A DNA stretch of 64,000 nucleotides, from NCBI RefSeq assembly GCF_014639795.1, contig NZ_BMGC01000007.1:62001-126000 (forward strand). Reading direction: 5' to 3'. Below the pieces are notes generated by a model. It was not told where the DNA came from. It made no database searches and saw nothing but the letters and a program-made list of their open reading frames with translations. This stretch comes from Gordonia jinhuaensis (GTDB lineage: Bacteria > Actinomycetota > Actinomycetes > Mycobacteriales > Mycobacteriaceae). Made by a program: the position numbers and the translations under genes. This document shows, in pieces, positions 53,677 to 64,000 of the stretch (position 1 is its first letter; each line of letters starts with the position of its first letter).

Positions 53677-55914
53677 ATGGAACGACTCGTCGTCGCACCG
53701 ACCGCGCCGCCGTCGTCGCCGCAGACCGGATCGACCCACGATTCCTCCGGCGCAGCATGCGCACATCACGTCGCCGCCCGGATGTATCGCCCACCGGCCG
53801 AATCGGTTTCGGCCATGCTGAATGCGCATCACATCGCGCTGGTCGGCGCCAGTCCACGACCGGGGTCATTCGGCGAGCGCATGGTGATCGAGGTACTGCG
53901 ATCGCGCGGCAACCGAGAGGTCTCGCTGGTGAACCCACGACACACTCGTGTCGCCGACCGGTGCTGTCTGCCCTCACTCGATCACCTCGACACCGCGCCC
54001 GACCTGGTGCTCCTCGGTGTCGGGGACGACGCGCTCGAGAGTCAACTGCGTGCCGCGGCCGACGTGGGTGCGTCCTCGGCGGTGGTCTTCGGCTCGGCGC
54101 ACGCACCCGGGCTGCGTGAACGCCTCGCCGACATCTGCGCGGAGGCGGAGATGTCGTTGTGCGGGGCCGGATGTATGGGCTTCTGGAATGTCGGGAAGGG
54201 ACTGCGCGCCCTGGGTTACGTCGAGCGCACCGACCTGCCGACGGGGCCGATCACCCTCATCACCCACTCGGGCTCGATGTTCTCGACCATGCTGCGCACC
54301 GACCGCGGCCTGGGTTTCGATCTTGCGGTCTCCTCGGGTCAGGAGATCGTGACGACCACCGCCGACTACGTCGATCATGCCGTGGCCACCGGCCGCACGC
54401 GGGTCCTCGCGCTGATCCTGGAGACAGTGCGCGACGGCGAGCGGCTGCGCGCGTCCCTGCGCAACGCCGTCGCACAGGGAGTTGACGTGGTGATCCTGGC
54501 GACCGGGACCTCGGCGGCCGGATCGGCAATGGTCGCCGCACATTCCGGTGCGATCGCCGGCGACTTCGCGATGTGGGATGCGCTGTGCGCCGACGTCGGC
54601 GCGGTACGCACCGGTGACCTCGGCGAGTTCACCGACACGCTCGAACTGTTCTCCTCGCCGCGACGCACCGCACATGCCGCGGGGACGGGGCTGGCCGCCG
54701 TCCACGACTCCGGTGCAGAGCGCAGTCTCCTGGTCGATCTCGCCACGGAGCTCGGCACACCGGTGGCACAGATCACCGAGCAAACCACCGAACGTCTTGC
54801 CGCCCGGCTCGACCCGGGACTGCTGCCGATCAACCCCCTCGACGTGTGGGGTACCGGACACGACTCCCGTGAGTTGTTCAGCTCATGCCTGACCGCATTG
54901 AGTGACGACCCCGGCGTCGGGGTCGCCGCTCTCGCAGTCGATTTCGTCGCGGAGTATGACGGTGACACCGCCTACGCAGACGCCCTCCTCGACGCGGCCG
55001 CCGCCACCGACGAGCCGGTCGTTGCCCTCACCGGCCTCCCCTCTGCTCTCGATGCTGCTGTTGCCGCCCGACTGCGAGGAGCGGGCGTACCGGTCCTCGA
55101 GGGCATTCGGTCGGGCCTGCCGGCGCTCGCGCATCTGTTGGACGCACCGCGCCGCCGCGCCCACGCGATTCGTCCGCGCGGCCACGAGATCGACCCCGTG
55201 CGGGCACATCGGTGGCGCACCAGACTCACCGACCCCACACCGCTCGACACCATCGAGATGACCACACTGCTCGACGATTACGGGATCGACCACCCCTCGA
55301 CCAGGGAGTGCACGAGCCTTCCAGAGGTCCTCACGGCCGCCACCGAGATCGGGTGGCCGGTGGCGCTGAAGACGGCGAATCCCGCAGTGGCGCACAAATC
55401 CGATGTCGGCGGGGTCGTACTCGCACTCAGCGACGAGGCGGCACTGTCGCGGGCCTACCTCGCGATGTCGGCCGCCCTCGGCGACCGGGTCACGGTGTCG
55501 TCCATGGCGCCGTCGGGGGTGGAACTCTCCGTGGGAATCGTCGGTGGTGGGCCACTGGGTCCGCTGCTCCTCGTCGCCGCCGGTGGCGTGATGATCGAAC
55601 TGCTCGCCGATCGGGCGGCGGCACTGCCTCCCGTCGACACAGCCACCGCCGCCGAACTGGTGGGCCGGCTACGAATCGCCACGCTTCTACCGGGATTTCG
55701 CGGGTCACCACCGGTCGACGCCGCGGCGCTGCACAGGCTGATCGTCGCGGTGTCACTGCTGTCGACCGAGATCGGTGATGCGGTGGGCGCCATCGAGTTC
55801 AACCCCGTGATCGTCACACCCTCGGGAGCGTGCGCGGTCGACACGCTGCTCGTGCCGACGACGATGTCCCCACCGCCACTTCCCCATCATGAGGAGCACA
55901 CATGTACAGCCTGA
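53677..55914 (+). CDS. NDP-forming acyl-CoA synthetase (fused alpha-beta)
   Basis: 745-residue CoA ligase of the ACD/Pat type, which forms an acyl-CoA with ATP through a phospho-His intermediate. Order: CoA-binding Rossmann domain from about residue 45 (HHIALVGASPRPGSFGERM), flavodoxin-like domains with LITHSGSMFSTMLRTDRGLGFD, then an ATP-grasp domain from about residue 525 (MTTLLDDYGIDHPSTREC, ALKTANPAVAHKSDVGGVVLAL). ATG 53677 has a GGGGG ribosome-binding site; upstream open frame is the operator region. The 3' end overlaps the acyl-CoA dehydrogenase gene by 13 bp. Acyl substrate unknown. Confidence 0.87.
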   Translation: MERLVVAPTAPPSSPQTGSTHDSSGAACAHHVAARMYRPPAESVSAMLNAHHIALVGASPRPGSFGERMVIEVLRSRGNREVSLVNPRHTRVADRCCLPSLDHLDTAPDLVLLGVGDDALESQLRAAADVGASSAVVFGSAHAPGLRERLADICAEAEMSLCGAGCMGFWNVGKGLRALGYVERTDLPTGPITLITHSGSMFSTMLRTDRGLGFDLAVSSGQEIVTTTADYVDHAVATGRTRVLALILETVRDGERLRASLRNAVAQGVDVVILATGTSAAGSAMVAAHSGAIAGDFAMWDALCADVGAVRTGDLGEFTDTLELFSSPRRTAHAAGTGLAAVHDSGAERSLLVDLATELGTPVAQITEQTTERLAARLDPGLLPINPLDVWGTGHDSRELFSSCLTALSDDPGVGVAALAVDFVAEYDGDTAYADALLDAAAATDEPVVALTGLPSALDAAVAARLRGAGVPVLEGIRSGLPALAHLLDAPRRRAHAIRPRGHEIDPVRAHRWRTRLTDPTPLDTIEMTTLLDDYGIDHPSTRECTSLPEVLTAATEIGWPVALKTANPAVAHKSDVGGVVLALSDEAALSRAYLAMSAALGDRVTVSSMAPSGVELSVGIVGGGPLGPLLLVAAGGVMIELLADRAAALPPVDTATAAELVGRLRIATLLPGFRGSPPVDAAALHRLIVAVSLLSTEIGDAVGAIEFNPVIVTPSGACAVDTLLVPTTMSPPPLPHHEEHTCTA

Positions 55915-57119
55915 GTGCCGACGAGACGCGTCTGCGCGACGCGGCGGCCGAATTCGCCGACGAGCTGATGGTCTACGAAGTACAAGCGGAGATGTCAGGC
56001 GGCACACTGCCTCCCGAGGTCACCACCCGGCTACACAACACGGCACTCGAACGCGGGCTCTACGCCACGAACATGCCCGAGTCGGTGGGCGGGCCAGGCT
56101 TGTCGATGCTGGCGCAGGTACTCGTACAGGAGCAGGTGGGCAGGGTCACCAACGGCCTCGGATGGGTCATGCACACCCCTCCCCAGTGGTGGGCTGCGGT
56201 GGCCACCGATCATCAACGCCGCCAGTGGCTGCTTCCCGCAGTCGCGGGCCACCGGCATGAGTGCTACGCGATCACAGAGGAATTCGCGGGCTCCGACGTA
56301 TCGGCCCTGTCGACCACCGCGGTCCGACGCGGCGACGACTACGTGCTCAACGGGGTCAAATGGCATGTGACGTCCTACAACGTCGCCGACTACGCGATCG
56401 TTCAGGCCGTCCTGCGCGGCGGACCGCACGACGGCGAACACGCTCTGTTCGTGGTCGATCTGCCCTCGCCGGGGATCGAGGTGGTGCGGAGTCCGGCCTA
56501 CACGCACACCATCGCCGACGAACACCCGATCGTGTCGTTCACCGACGTGGTGGTCCCCGCCGACCAGCTGATCGGAGGGGAGGGCGAGGGGATGCTGTTC
56601 ACCCAGGACTGGTTCCGGTTCGAACGGATCATGGTCGCCGCACGGTGTGTCGGCGCAGCCTCGCGTCTGGTCGACGAGATGAGCACGTTCGCCGCCTCGC
56701 GTGAGGTGGGTGGGGTTCGGCTCGGTGAGCATCAGCTGGTGACGGCAATGCTCGCCGACTCGGCCACCGAGCTGTTCGCCGCGCGCTCGATGCTGTACGC
56801 GGTGGCGCGCTGCGTGGACGCCGGCGACGACCGAAAGTCGTTACACGGCAAAGCATCCATGGCAAAGCTGTACTGCTCGGAAATGGCCGGCCGAGTCGCC
56901 GACCGCGCGGTGCAGGTCTTCGGCGGTCGCGGCTACATGCGCGAGAACGTCGCCGAACGGATGTATCGCGAACTCCGAGTCGAGCGGATCTGGGAGGGCG
57001 CCAGCGAACTGCAGCGGCTCATCGTCGGTCGCGCGCTGCTCAACCGAGGACCACACGCCCTACTCGCGAACACCTGTCAGACAACGCCGTCGGAGGCTGT
57101 CGCCACGGCGGTCTCCTAG
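55902..57119 (+). CDS. Acyl-CoA dehydrogenase family protein
   Basis: 405-residue FAD flavoenzyme. Typical landmarks are CYAITEEFAGSDVSALSTTAVRRGDDYVLNGVKWHVT (FAD/substrate loop), FTQDWFRFERIMVAARCVG, and near the C-terminus VQVFGGRGYMRENVAERMYRELRVERIWEGASELQRLIVGRALL, with the Glu of WEGASE in the usual catalytic-base position. It starts at ATG 55902 inside the end of the CoA ligase gene, with GAGGAG upstream, so ligation and alpha,beta-dehydrogenation appear coupled. The true substrate is unknown; small or branched carboxylates are plausible. Confidence 0.88.
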   Translation: MYSLSADETRLRDAAAEFADELMVYEVQAEMSGGTLPPEVTTRLHNTALERGLYATNMPESVGGPGLSMLAQVLVQEQVGRVTNGLGWVMHTPPQWWAAVATDHQRRQWLLPAVAGHRHECYAITEEFAGSDVSALSTTAVRRGDDYVLNGVKWHVTSYNVADYAIVQAVLRGGPHDGEHALFVVDLPSPGIEVVRSPAYTHTIADEHPIVSFTDVVVPADQLIGGEGEGMLFTQDWFRFERIMVAARCVGAASRLVDEMSTFAASREVGGVRLGEHQLVTAMLADSATELFAARSMLYAVARCVDAGDDRKSLHGKASMAKLYCSEMAGRVADRAVQVFGGRGYMRENVAERMYRELRVERIWEGASELQRLIVGRALLNRGPHALLANTCQTTPSEAVATAVS

Positions 57120-57161
57120 ACTCGCCTCCCGCAATCCCGCCCGACTGTCGATCACGACCGT

Positions 57162-57212
57162 CTGTCCACCACTCCCACCTGTCCACCACTCCCAACTATC
57201 CACCACGACCGC
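57162..57212. repeat. 17-bp tandem repeat, two exact and one degenerate copy
   Basis: CTGTCCACCACTCCCAM occurs at 57162-57178 and 57179-57195 (16/17 identical), followed by a diverged third copy from 57196. It lies in the 134-bp gap between the dehydrogenase and cupin genes. No function is evident; it is absent elsewhere in the window as far as I can see. Confidence 0.8.
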
Positions 57213-57253
57213 TCCACCATCACGCACTCTTATCACCCGACGAAAGGTCCATC

Positions 57254-57619
57254 ATGTCAACAGAATCCCCTGCGACTGCGGTAGCCACCATCCTGGTCTC
57301 CGACCCGACATCCATCGAACTCGAGGACTGGGGGCCATTACCCGAGGCGACCGGTGCGCCGATGGCGACCGCGGGCATCACCTTGTGGACGGGTGAGAAC
57401 GGTGCCGAGGTGGGCCTGTGGAAGTGCGCACCCGGGCCATCTCGCTGGCTGCAGGAGGAGAACGAGTTCATCACCGTCATCACCGGCCGGATGACCGTCA
57501 CCGAGGACGGCGGCGAATCCTATGAGGTGAAGGCCGGCGAGAGCGCCTTCTTCCCGAAGGGCTGGTCCGGCGTGTGGGATCTGCACGAGGAGATCCTGAA
57601 GGTCTTCGCGATCTTCTGA
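57254..57619 (+). CDS. Small cupin-domain protein (DUF861 type)
   Basis: 121-residue single-domain cupin. The barrel motifs are WTGENGAEVGLWKCAPGPSRW, FITVITGRMTVTEDGG and VKAGESAFFPKGWSGVWDLHE, typical of the cupin_3/DUF861 family that includes (S)-ureidoglycine aminohydrolase-like and ethanolamine-utilisation proteins. Metal-binding His residues are sparse. ATG 57254 is preceded by GAAAGG. It follows the dehydrogenase on the same strand and is convergent with the AraC-type gene. It could be a detoxifying or sensor protein of the pathway; function unknown. Confidence 0.8.
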   Translation: MSTESPATAVATILVSDPTSIELEDWGPLPEATGAPMATAGITLWTGENGAEVGLWKCAPGPSRWLQEENEFITVITGRMTVTEDGGESYEVKAGESAFFPKGWSGVWDLHEEILKVFAIF

Positions 57620-57622
57620 TCC

Positions 57623-58378
57623 TCACCGTATGGGGGCGGCGCACAGTCGATGGATGCCTGGTGTCGTCCCCATCGCTCGGCGGAACGCGTCGACGAATGC
57701 GCTCGCCGTCGCCCACCCGCAGGCGTGCGCAGTATGGGTGACCGTCGCCCCGTCCGCCAGCAGCACCATCGCCGCGAACACCCGAATCTTGGTGCGCCAC
57801 TGCGGATAGGTCATCTCGAACTCCGACCGGAACAGGCGCGAGAGGGTCCGCTCGCTGGTGTTCACCTCGGCGGCAAGCTGGCCGAGCGTTCTCGGGCGCG
57901 ACAGATCACTGTTCACCACAGCGCAGGCCGCCACCAGCCGCGGGTCGGTGGCGTTGGGCAGCATCAGCGGCTGGGCGAGGCCGCGACGGAGCCTCGCCGA
58001 GAGCAAGGTGCGCATCGCCGGGATCTCCGCACTCGGGGCGTCGGGAGCGCAGATGGCCACGATCAGTTCCCGCACCAAGCCCTCGACGGTGATGATGGCC
58101 GGCATGTCCTCGGGCAGATGCGGCGGAAGCGTCTCGAAACCCACCGTGTGGAACTCGCAGTGTCCGTAGAAGCGGTGCTCGTGCCAGATCCCCGACGGCA
58201 CCCACAGTGCGCTCTGGACCGATGCCACCCAGGCACCCCGATCAGTCTGGATGGCGAGCACGCCGCCGGTGACATAGATCAGCTGATGGCCGTTGTGCAC
58301 ATGACGATCGATGACGTCACCACCGGCCCGTCGCTCCGTCATGGCGGACGGCAACGGCAGGTGGCGGATTTCCGACAT
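57623..58378 (-). CDS. AraC-family transcriptional regulator
   Basis: 251-residue regulator. The N-terminal part is a cupin-like sensor (HVHNGHQLIYVTGGVLAIQTDRGAWVASVQSALWVPSGIWHEH), and the C-terminal ~100 residues carry two HTH motifs (RTLGQLAAEVNTSERTLSRLFRSEFEMTYPQWRTKIR and ATVTHTAHACGWATASAFVDAFRRAMGTTPGIHR). This is the AraC subgroup that regulates divergent MFS pumps. Start ATG 58378; 55 bp separate it from the MFS start at 58434. Confidence 0.88.
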   Translation of the reverse strand: MSEIRHLPLPSAMTERRAGGDVIDRHVHNGHQLIYVTGGVLAIQTDRGAWVASVQSALWVPSGIWHEHRFYGHCEFHTVGFETLPPHLPEDMPAIITVEGLVRELIVAICAPDAPSAEIPAMRTLLSARLRRGLAQPLMLPNATDPRLVAACAVVNSDLSRPRTLGQLAAEVNTSERTLSRLFRSEFEMTYPQWRTKIRVFAAMVLLADGATVTHTAHACGWATASAFVDAFRRAMGTTPGIHRLCAAPIR

Positions 58379-58382
58379 AACT

Positions 58383-58418
58383 GGGCAGATTACCGGAAGC
58401 GAGCAGGATGACCTGCCC
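58383..58418. promoter_or_regulatory. Nested inverted repeats between the AraC and MFS genes
   Basis: GCAGGATGACCTGC (58403-58416) has 5-bp perfect arms, and GGGCAG (58383-58388) pairs with CTGCCC (58413-58418). These fill the 55-bp divergent gap and are candidate AraC-type binding sites. Confidence 0.4.
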
Positions 58419-58433
58419 GCGATCCTGATCGTC

Positions 58434-59630
58434 ATGTCCAGTGAATCCCTCTCGACCACCAGTGACGGCCCCTCGACGGGGGCGGCGCCCGCAGGCCACG
58501 GGGCCTGGCGCCGGATGCGGCTGTGGGTATTCGCCCACGCCGTCGATGACTTCTACCAGGGCCTCATCCCTGCTGCAGTGCCGTTCTTCGTACTCGAGCG
58601 CCACTTCAGCTACTCGCAGGCCTCCGGTCTGGCCCTCGCCGCGACGCTCGGCGGCGCACTCCCGCAGATCGGCATCGGTCTGCTCGCCGACCGTCGCCGG
58701 ATGCCGTGGATGGCACCGGCGGGGATCGCCCTGGCCGGTGCCGGCGCCGGACTCGCGGGCCTGTTCTCCGACTACGCGGTGGTGTTCATACTCCTGTTGC
58801 TCTCCGGTGTGGGGGTGGCGATGTTCCACCCACCCGCCGGGCGCGACGCCCGCATCAGCGCGGGCGGCAGCGCCACCGCGATGAGCTACTTCGCCGCGGG
58901 CGGCAGCGTCGGGTTCTTCATCGCGCCCGCACTCGTGACGCCGGCGCTGGACGGACTGGGACTGGGCGCCACAGCGCTGTTCATCCCGCCGGCGATACTG
59001 ATGGGGTTCGTGCTGCTGCGTGCACACCACCGCGCCCCGGTGGTACTCCACGGCGTCACAACCGCACACGCCGGCACCGACCGCTGGCGACTGTTCTCCA
59101 CGCTGACCGCCGTCGAGGTCATCCGCTCGACGATCTTCTTCGGCCTCAACACTTTTGTCTCGCTGTACTGGATCCGCCATCTCGGCGCGAGCAGCGCGGT
59201 CGGCGGGGTCGCACTCACTCTGTTACTGGCCGGCGGGGTCGTGGGCACTCTCGTGGGCGGCCGGCTCGCCGACCGGATCGGGCTGGTGCGCACGGTTCAG
59301 GTGGGCAGTGCAGCGATGTTGCCCGCGCTCTGGCTGCTGCTGGCCACACACGACTACCACGCGGCGCTACCGGTGGTCGCGCTCGTCGGACTCGTGGGCA
59401 ACATCCCTTTTGCGGTGCTGGTGAAACTCGGTCAGGACTACCTGCCGACCCGCCCGGGTACCGCCGCAGGCGTCACCCTCGGACTCGCGGTCAGTGCCGG
59501 TGGCCTGTTCATGCCGATTCTCGGTGCCATCGCCGATCAGCACGGTCCGCGCGGTGCGCTCGTCGCGCTGGCATTCCTCCCGATCGTCGCCGCTGCCCTG
59601 TCGTCCATGCTGCGCGAGGTCGGTGACTGA
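58434..59630 (+). CDS. MFS exporter of the fosmidomycin-resistance (Fsr) type
   Basis: 398-residue transporter with about 12 helices. The opening LWVFAHAVDDFYQGLIPAAVPFFVLERHFSYSQASGLALAATLGG is the hallmark of the Fsr/RosA subgroup; further motifs are QIGIGLLADRRRMPW and GRLADRIGLVRTVQVG. ATG 58434 is chosen; the frame upstream lies antisense to the AraC gene. It is regulated, most simply, by the divergent AraC protein. Notably the next gene is ispE of the MEP pathway that fosmidomycin blocks, but the two are convergent and the substrate is unproven. Confidence 0.85.
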   Translation: MSSESLSTTSDGPSTGAAPAGHGAWRRMRLWVFAHAVDDFYQGLIPAAVPFFVLERHFSYSQASGLALAATLGGALPQIGIGLLADRRRMPWMAPAGIALAGAGAGLAGLFSDYAVVFILLLLSGVGVAMFHPPAGRDARISAGGSATAMSYFAAGGSVGFFIAPALVTPALDGLGLGATALFIPPAILMGFVLLRAHHRAPVVLHGVTTAHAGTDRWRLFSTLTAVEVIRSTIFFGLNTFVSLYWIRHLGASSAVGGVALTLLLAGGVVGTLVGGRLADRIGLVRTVQVGSAAMLPALWLLLATHDYHAALPVVALVGLVGNIPFAVLVKLGQDYLPTRPGTAAGVTLGLAVSAGGLFMPILGAIADQHGPRGALVALAFLPIVAAALSSMLREVGD

Positions 59631-59678
59631 GGAAGCCGCACCCGCGACCGGTGGCCCCGACTCCGCCCGGGCCACCGG

Positions 59679-60602
59679 TCAGTCGTTGTCCACGCGTGCG
59701 CCGGCTACCGGGCCGGAGGCGGTGCGCACAGCCGAAGCGACTCCGGCACCGGACAATTCGGCCGCCACACCGATGGCGTGTGAGGCGTCTGAGCAGATGA
59801 AAACACATGTCGGGCCCGAACCCGACACGATGCCGGTCAGTGCTCCAGCATCGATCCCGGCGCGCAGCGTCCGGCGCAGCGCAGGCCGAAGGGAGATCGC
59901 GGCGGGCTGCAGATCATTGCGCATCGCCGCTGCGACCCGCTCGGGGTCACCCGCAGCGAGCGCCGACAACAACGCATCCGGCGGTTCGAGTTCGGCCGGA
60001 CCCGATCCGCGCTCGGCGTGCAGACGGTCGAGCTCGCGGTACACCGCCGGGGTCGACAATCCCTCGCGTGATGCGGCGATGACCCAATGCAGTTCGCCTC
60101 GCGACAACGCCGGTGTGAGGCGCTCGCCGCGGCCGTGCCCCACAGCGGTGCCGCCCTGCAGGGAGAACGGAACGTCACTGCCGAGTTCCGCGGCGATCGA
60201 CATCAGCTCCGAGCGCTCGACGTCGAGCCGCCACAGCCGAGTCAGGCCCAACAGCGCCGCGGCGGCATCAGCACTGCCACCGGCCATACCGCCGGCCACC
60301 GGGATGCCCTTCTCGATCTCGATGTGCACGGCAGGCTCGATCCCGGCGCGGCGGGCCAGCACCACCGCAGCCTGTGCGGCCAGATTCGAGGCGTCGGCCG
60401 GGACCCCCGCGGCACCGTCCCCGCGCACCGACACCGTCAGCTCCTCGGCGGGCGCCAGTCGCACCACATCGGTGAGCGAGACGGCGTGAAAAACGGTCAG
60501 CAGATCGTGATACCCGTCGGCACGCAGATCGCCGACGCCCAGATGGAGGTTGATCTTGGCGGGCACACGCACGACCACCGCTCGCGGAACCACTGACAGC
60601 AC
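59679..60602 (-). CDS. ispE: 4-diphosphocytidyl-2-C-methyl-D-erythritol kinase
   Basis: GHMP kinase of the MEP isoprenoid pathway. The 307-residue protein has [35 protein letters not shown] (substrate site Lys/His), the ATP loop [20 protein letters not shown], and the C-terminal [16 protein letters not shown]. The start is ATG 60602. In M. tuberculosis it lies next to ksgA in an rpfB-ksgA-ispE run; here a plus-strand F420-linked gene separates it by about 1.2 kb. Confidence 0.96.
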   Translation of the reverse strand: MLSVVPRAVVVRVPAKINLHLGVGDLRADGYHDLLTVFHAVSLTDVVRLAPAEELTVSVRGDGAAGVPADASNLAAQAAVVLARRAGIEPAVHIEIEKGIPVAGGMAGGSADAAAALLGLTRLWRLDVERSELMSIAAELGSDVPFSLQGGTAVGHGRGERLTPALSRGELHWVIAASREGLSTPAVYRELDRLHAERGSGPAELEPPDALLSALAAGDPERVAAAMRNDLQPAAISLRPALRRTLRAGIDAGALTGIVSGSGPTCVFICSDASHAIGVAAELSGAGVASAVRTASGPVAGARVDND

Positions 60603-60821
60603 GGTGCAAGCCTAATCGGCGGGTGCATGCTCACCCGACCGGTGGCGGTCGGTCGCGATGAGAGACGCGACACCACCGGGCGCCCGCGTACGGTGGTGAC
60701 GGCAACCGAGATTCGGCGAGACCGATGTCTGCCACGCGTCACGGTGCTGTTCTCGGGTCCAGTACACGGCCCATACACGCCATCCCGATCTGTCGTGGCT
60801 GACTCGAGAAAGCAGGCGATC

Positions 60822-61811
60822 ATGGCCGTCCGATTCGGCTACACACTCATGACCGAACAAGCCGGACCGCGACAACTGGTCGCCGATGCCGTCCGCGCCG
60901 AGGCCGCAGGGTTCGACTTCGAAGTCTCCAGCGACCACTACTTCCCGTGGCTGTCGTCGCAGGGTCATGCACCCTATGCGTGGACTGTTCTCGGCGCGGT
61001 CGCGCAGGCGACCGAACGCGTCGAGCTGATGACCTATGTGACCTGTCCGACCATCCGCTACCACCCGGCGATCGTCGCGCAGAAGGCCGCAACCTTGCAG
61101 ATTCTCGCCGAGGGCCGCTTCACGCTGGGACTCGGCAGTGGCGAGAACCTCAACGAGCACGTGGTCGGCGAGGGCTGGCCGGCGGTCGGCGACCGGCAGC
61201 TGATGTTGGTGGAGGCGATCGAGATCATCCGCGCGCTGCACGAGGGCGGACTGCTCGATTATCGCGGCGAGTTCTTCCAGGTCGATTCGGCCAAGATCTG
61301 GGATCTGCCCGACGAGGGGGTACCGATCGGTGTGGCCGTGGCCGGTGAGCGTGCGATCTCGGAGTTCGCACCGATCGCCGATCACCTGATCGCGACCGAA
61401 CCCGACCCGTCGCTGGTGTCGATGTGGAATGACGTCGAGGGGGCGCCCACGATCGGTGCCCCGGCACGTGCCATCGGTCAGATCCCCATCTGCTGGGACC
61501 GCGACCGCGACGCCGCGCGGGAGCGCGCCCACGATCAGTTCCGCTGGTTCGGCGGCGGGTGGGACGTCAACTCCGATCTGCGCACCACCGCCGGCTTCGC
61601 CGCTGCGACGCAGTTCATCACCCCCGACGATGTGGCCGGCTCGATTCCCTGCGGACCCGATCTCGACGAGATCGTCGAGGCGATGAGCGCCTATTGGAAG
61701 GCAGGTTTCACCGACATCGCTCTGGTGCAGGTGGGCGCGGAGTCGCAGCAGGCATTCTTCGACGAGGCCGCACAACCGTTGTTGGAGAAACTCCGGTCAG
61801 CCGCAGCCTGA
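60822..61811 (+). CDS. F420-dependent LLM-class oxidoreductase
   Basis: 329-residue luciferase-like enzyme of the coenzyme-F420 subgroup related to F420-dependent glucose-6-phosphate dehydrogenase. Family blocks: FGYTLMTEQAGPRQLVADAVRAEAAGFDFEVSSDHYFPWL, TCPTIRYHPAIVAQKAATLQILAEGRFTLGLGSGENLNEHVVG and the FFQVDSAKIWDLPDEGVPIGVAVAGERA region. ATG 60822 has AAAGCAGG upstream. It is divergent from ispE (219-bp gap) and convergent with rsmA (23-bp gap), so it breaks the conserved operon. Substrate unknown. Confidence 0.87.
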   Translation: MAVRFGYTLMTEQAGPRQLVADAVRAEAAGFDFEVSSDHYFPWLSSQGHAPYAWTVLGAVAQATERVELMTYVTCPTIRYHPAIVAQKAATLQILAEGRFTLGLGSGENLNEHVVGEGWPAVGDRQLMLVEAIEIIRALHEGGLLDYRGEFFQVDSAKIWDLPDEGVPIGVAVAGERAISEFAPIADHLIATEPDPSLVSMWNDVEGAPTIGAPARAIGQIPICWDRDRDAARERAHDQFRWFGGGWDVNSDLRTTAGFAAATQFITPDDVAGSIPCGPDLDEIVEAMSAYWKAGFTDIALVQVGAESQQAFFDEAAQPLLEKLRSAAA

Positions 61812-61834
61812 CCGAGTCGCCGCAGCAGCTGGGC

Positions 61835-63909
<2,075 letters not shown>

Positions 63910-64000
63910 TTATCCGCGAGATCACGAACACAACACGAACTACGCTCGTGTGATCGCGGTGAAGGCTCCCGACAGCGCATCCGACCGGCGTAAACCGGAC

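Noticed and set aside
63950-64000. Plus-strand GTG frame running off the right end
   Set aside because: Only 17 codons are visible. A TACGCT -10-like hexamer precedes it by three bases, which is too close for a leaderless start. It cannot be judged from this window.

Overview
The window is high-GC DNA from a mycolic-acid actinobacterium (Mycobacteriales), most likely Gordonia or a close relative. The support is the gene content (RpfB with three DUF348 units and G5, Mfd, F420-dependent LLM oxidoreductase, LpqU-like transglycosylase), strong G/C third-position bias, frequent GTG/TTG starts, apparent leaderless starts, and a backbone order matching the known Mycobacterium tuberculosis order rpfB-ksgA-ispE-(pks16)-pth-rplY-prs-glmU-mfd-mazG-lpqU-eno. 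The genus is an inference. I see no IS element, prophage, integrase or CRISPR array.

Region by region: 0-2.3 kb eno and an LpqU-like lytic transglycosylase; 2.3-6.7 kb an efeUOB iron-uptake operon behind a probable IdeR/DtxR box; 6.7-11.2 kb mazG and mfd; 11.3-19.2 kb accessory genes (Tat-exported phospholipase C-like enzyme, GNAT, amidase plus MFS with a divergent double-Lrp regulator, LigB-type dioxygenase, TetR); 19.3-21.2 kb an atypical pyruvate-kinase-like protein; 21.4-25.3 kb an ssuA-ssuC-ssuB-ssuD sulfonate operon; 25.3-29.1 kb a TetR/DHA2 efflux pair and an 8-oxoguanine-deaminase-like amidohydrolase; 29.3-36.6 kb tRNA-Gln, glmU, prs, an ArsC-like gene, two small epoxide-hydrolase-fold proteins, rplY, pth and a KAS III; 36.8-41.5 kb prfC, a 3-hydroxyisobutyryl-CoA hydrolase-like protein and an ABC-F ATPase.

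41.6-59.6 kb is an accessory catabolic island. It holds a dimethylamine-monooxygenase-like set (flavin/2Fe-2S reductase, DmmA, DUF3445 heme N-demethylase), a Rieske oxygenase of the quaternary-amine type with a bridging glutamate, a Pot-type ABC importer split over two divergent operons, a class III aminotransferase, an NDP-forming acyl-CoA synthetase, an acyl-CoA dehydrogenase, a cupin, three regulators and an MFS exporter. A 16-bp palindrome occurs in both the importer/aminotransferase promoter region and the acyl-CoA synthetase promoter region, suggesting one TetR regulon. My reading is import and stepwise oxidative N-dealkylation of a methylated amine or betaine, with the carbon skeleton then taken through acyl-CoA chemistry. 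The substrate is unknown.

59.7-63.9 kb returns to the backbone: ispE, rsmA (ksgA) and rpfB on the minus strand, split by a plus-strand F420-dependent oxidoreductase gene. Other notable structures are a family of long intergenic hairpins with a shared CACGTRWRCG stem motif, in-frame tandem repeats in mfd and in the dioxygenase gene, and a truncated GNAT gene at the edge of the catabolic island.
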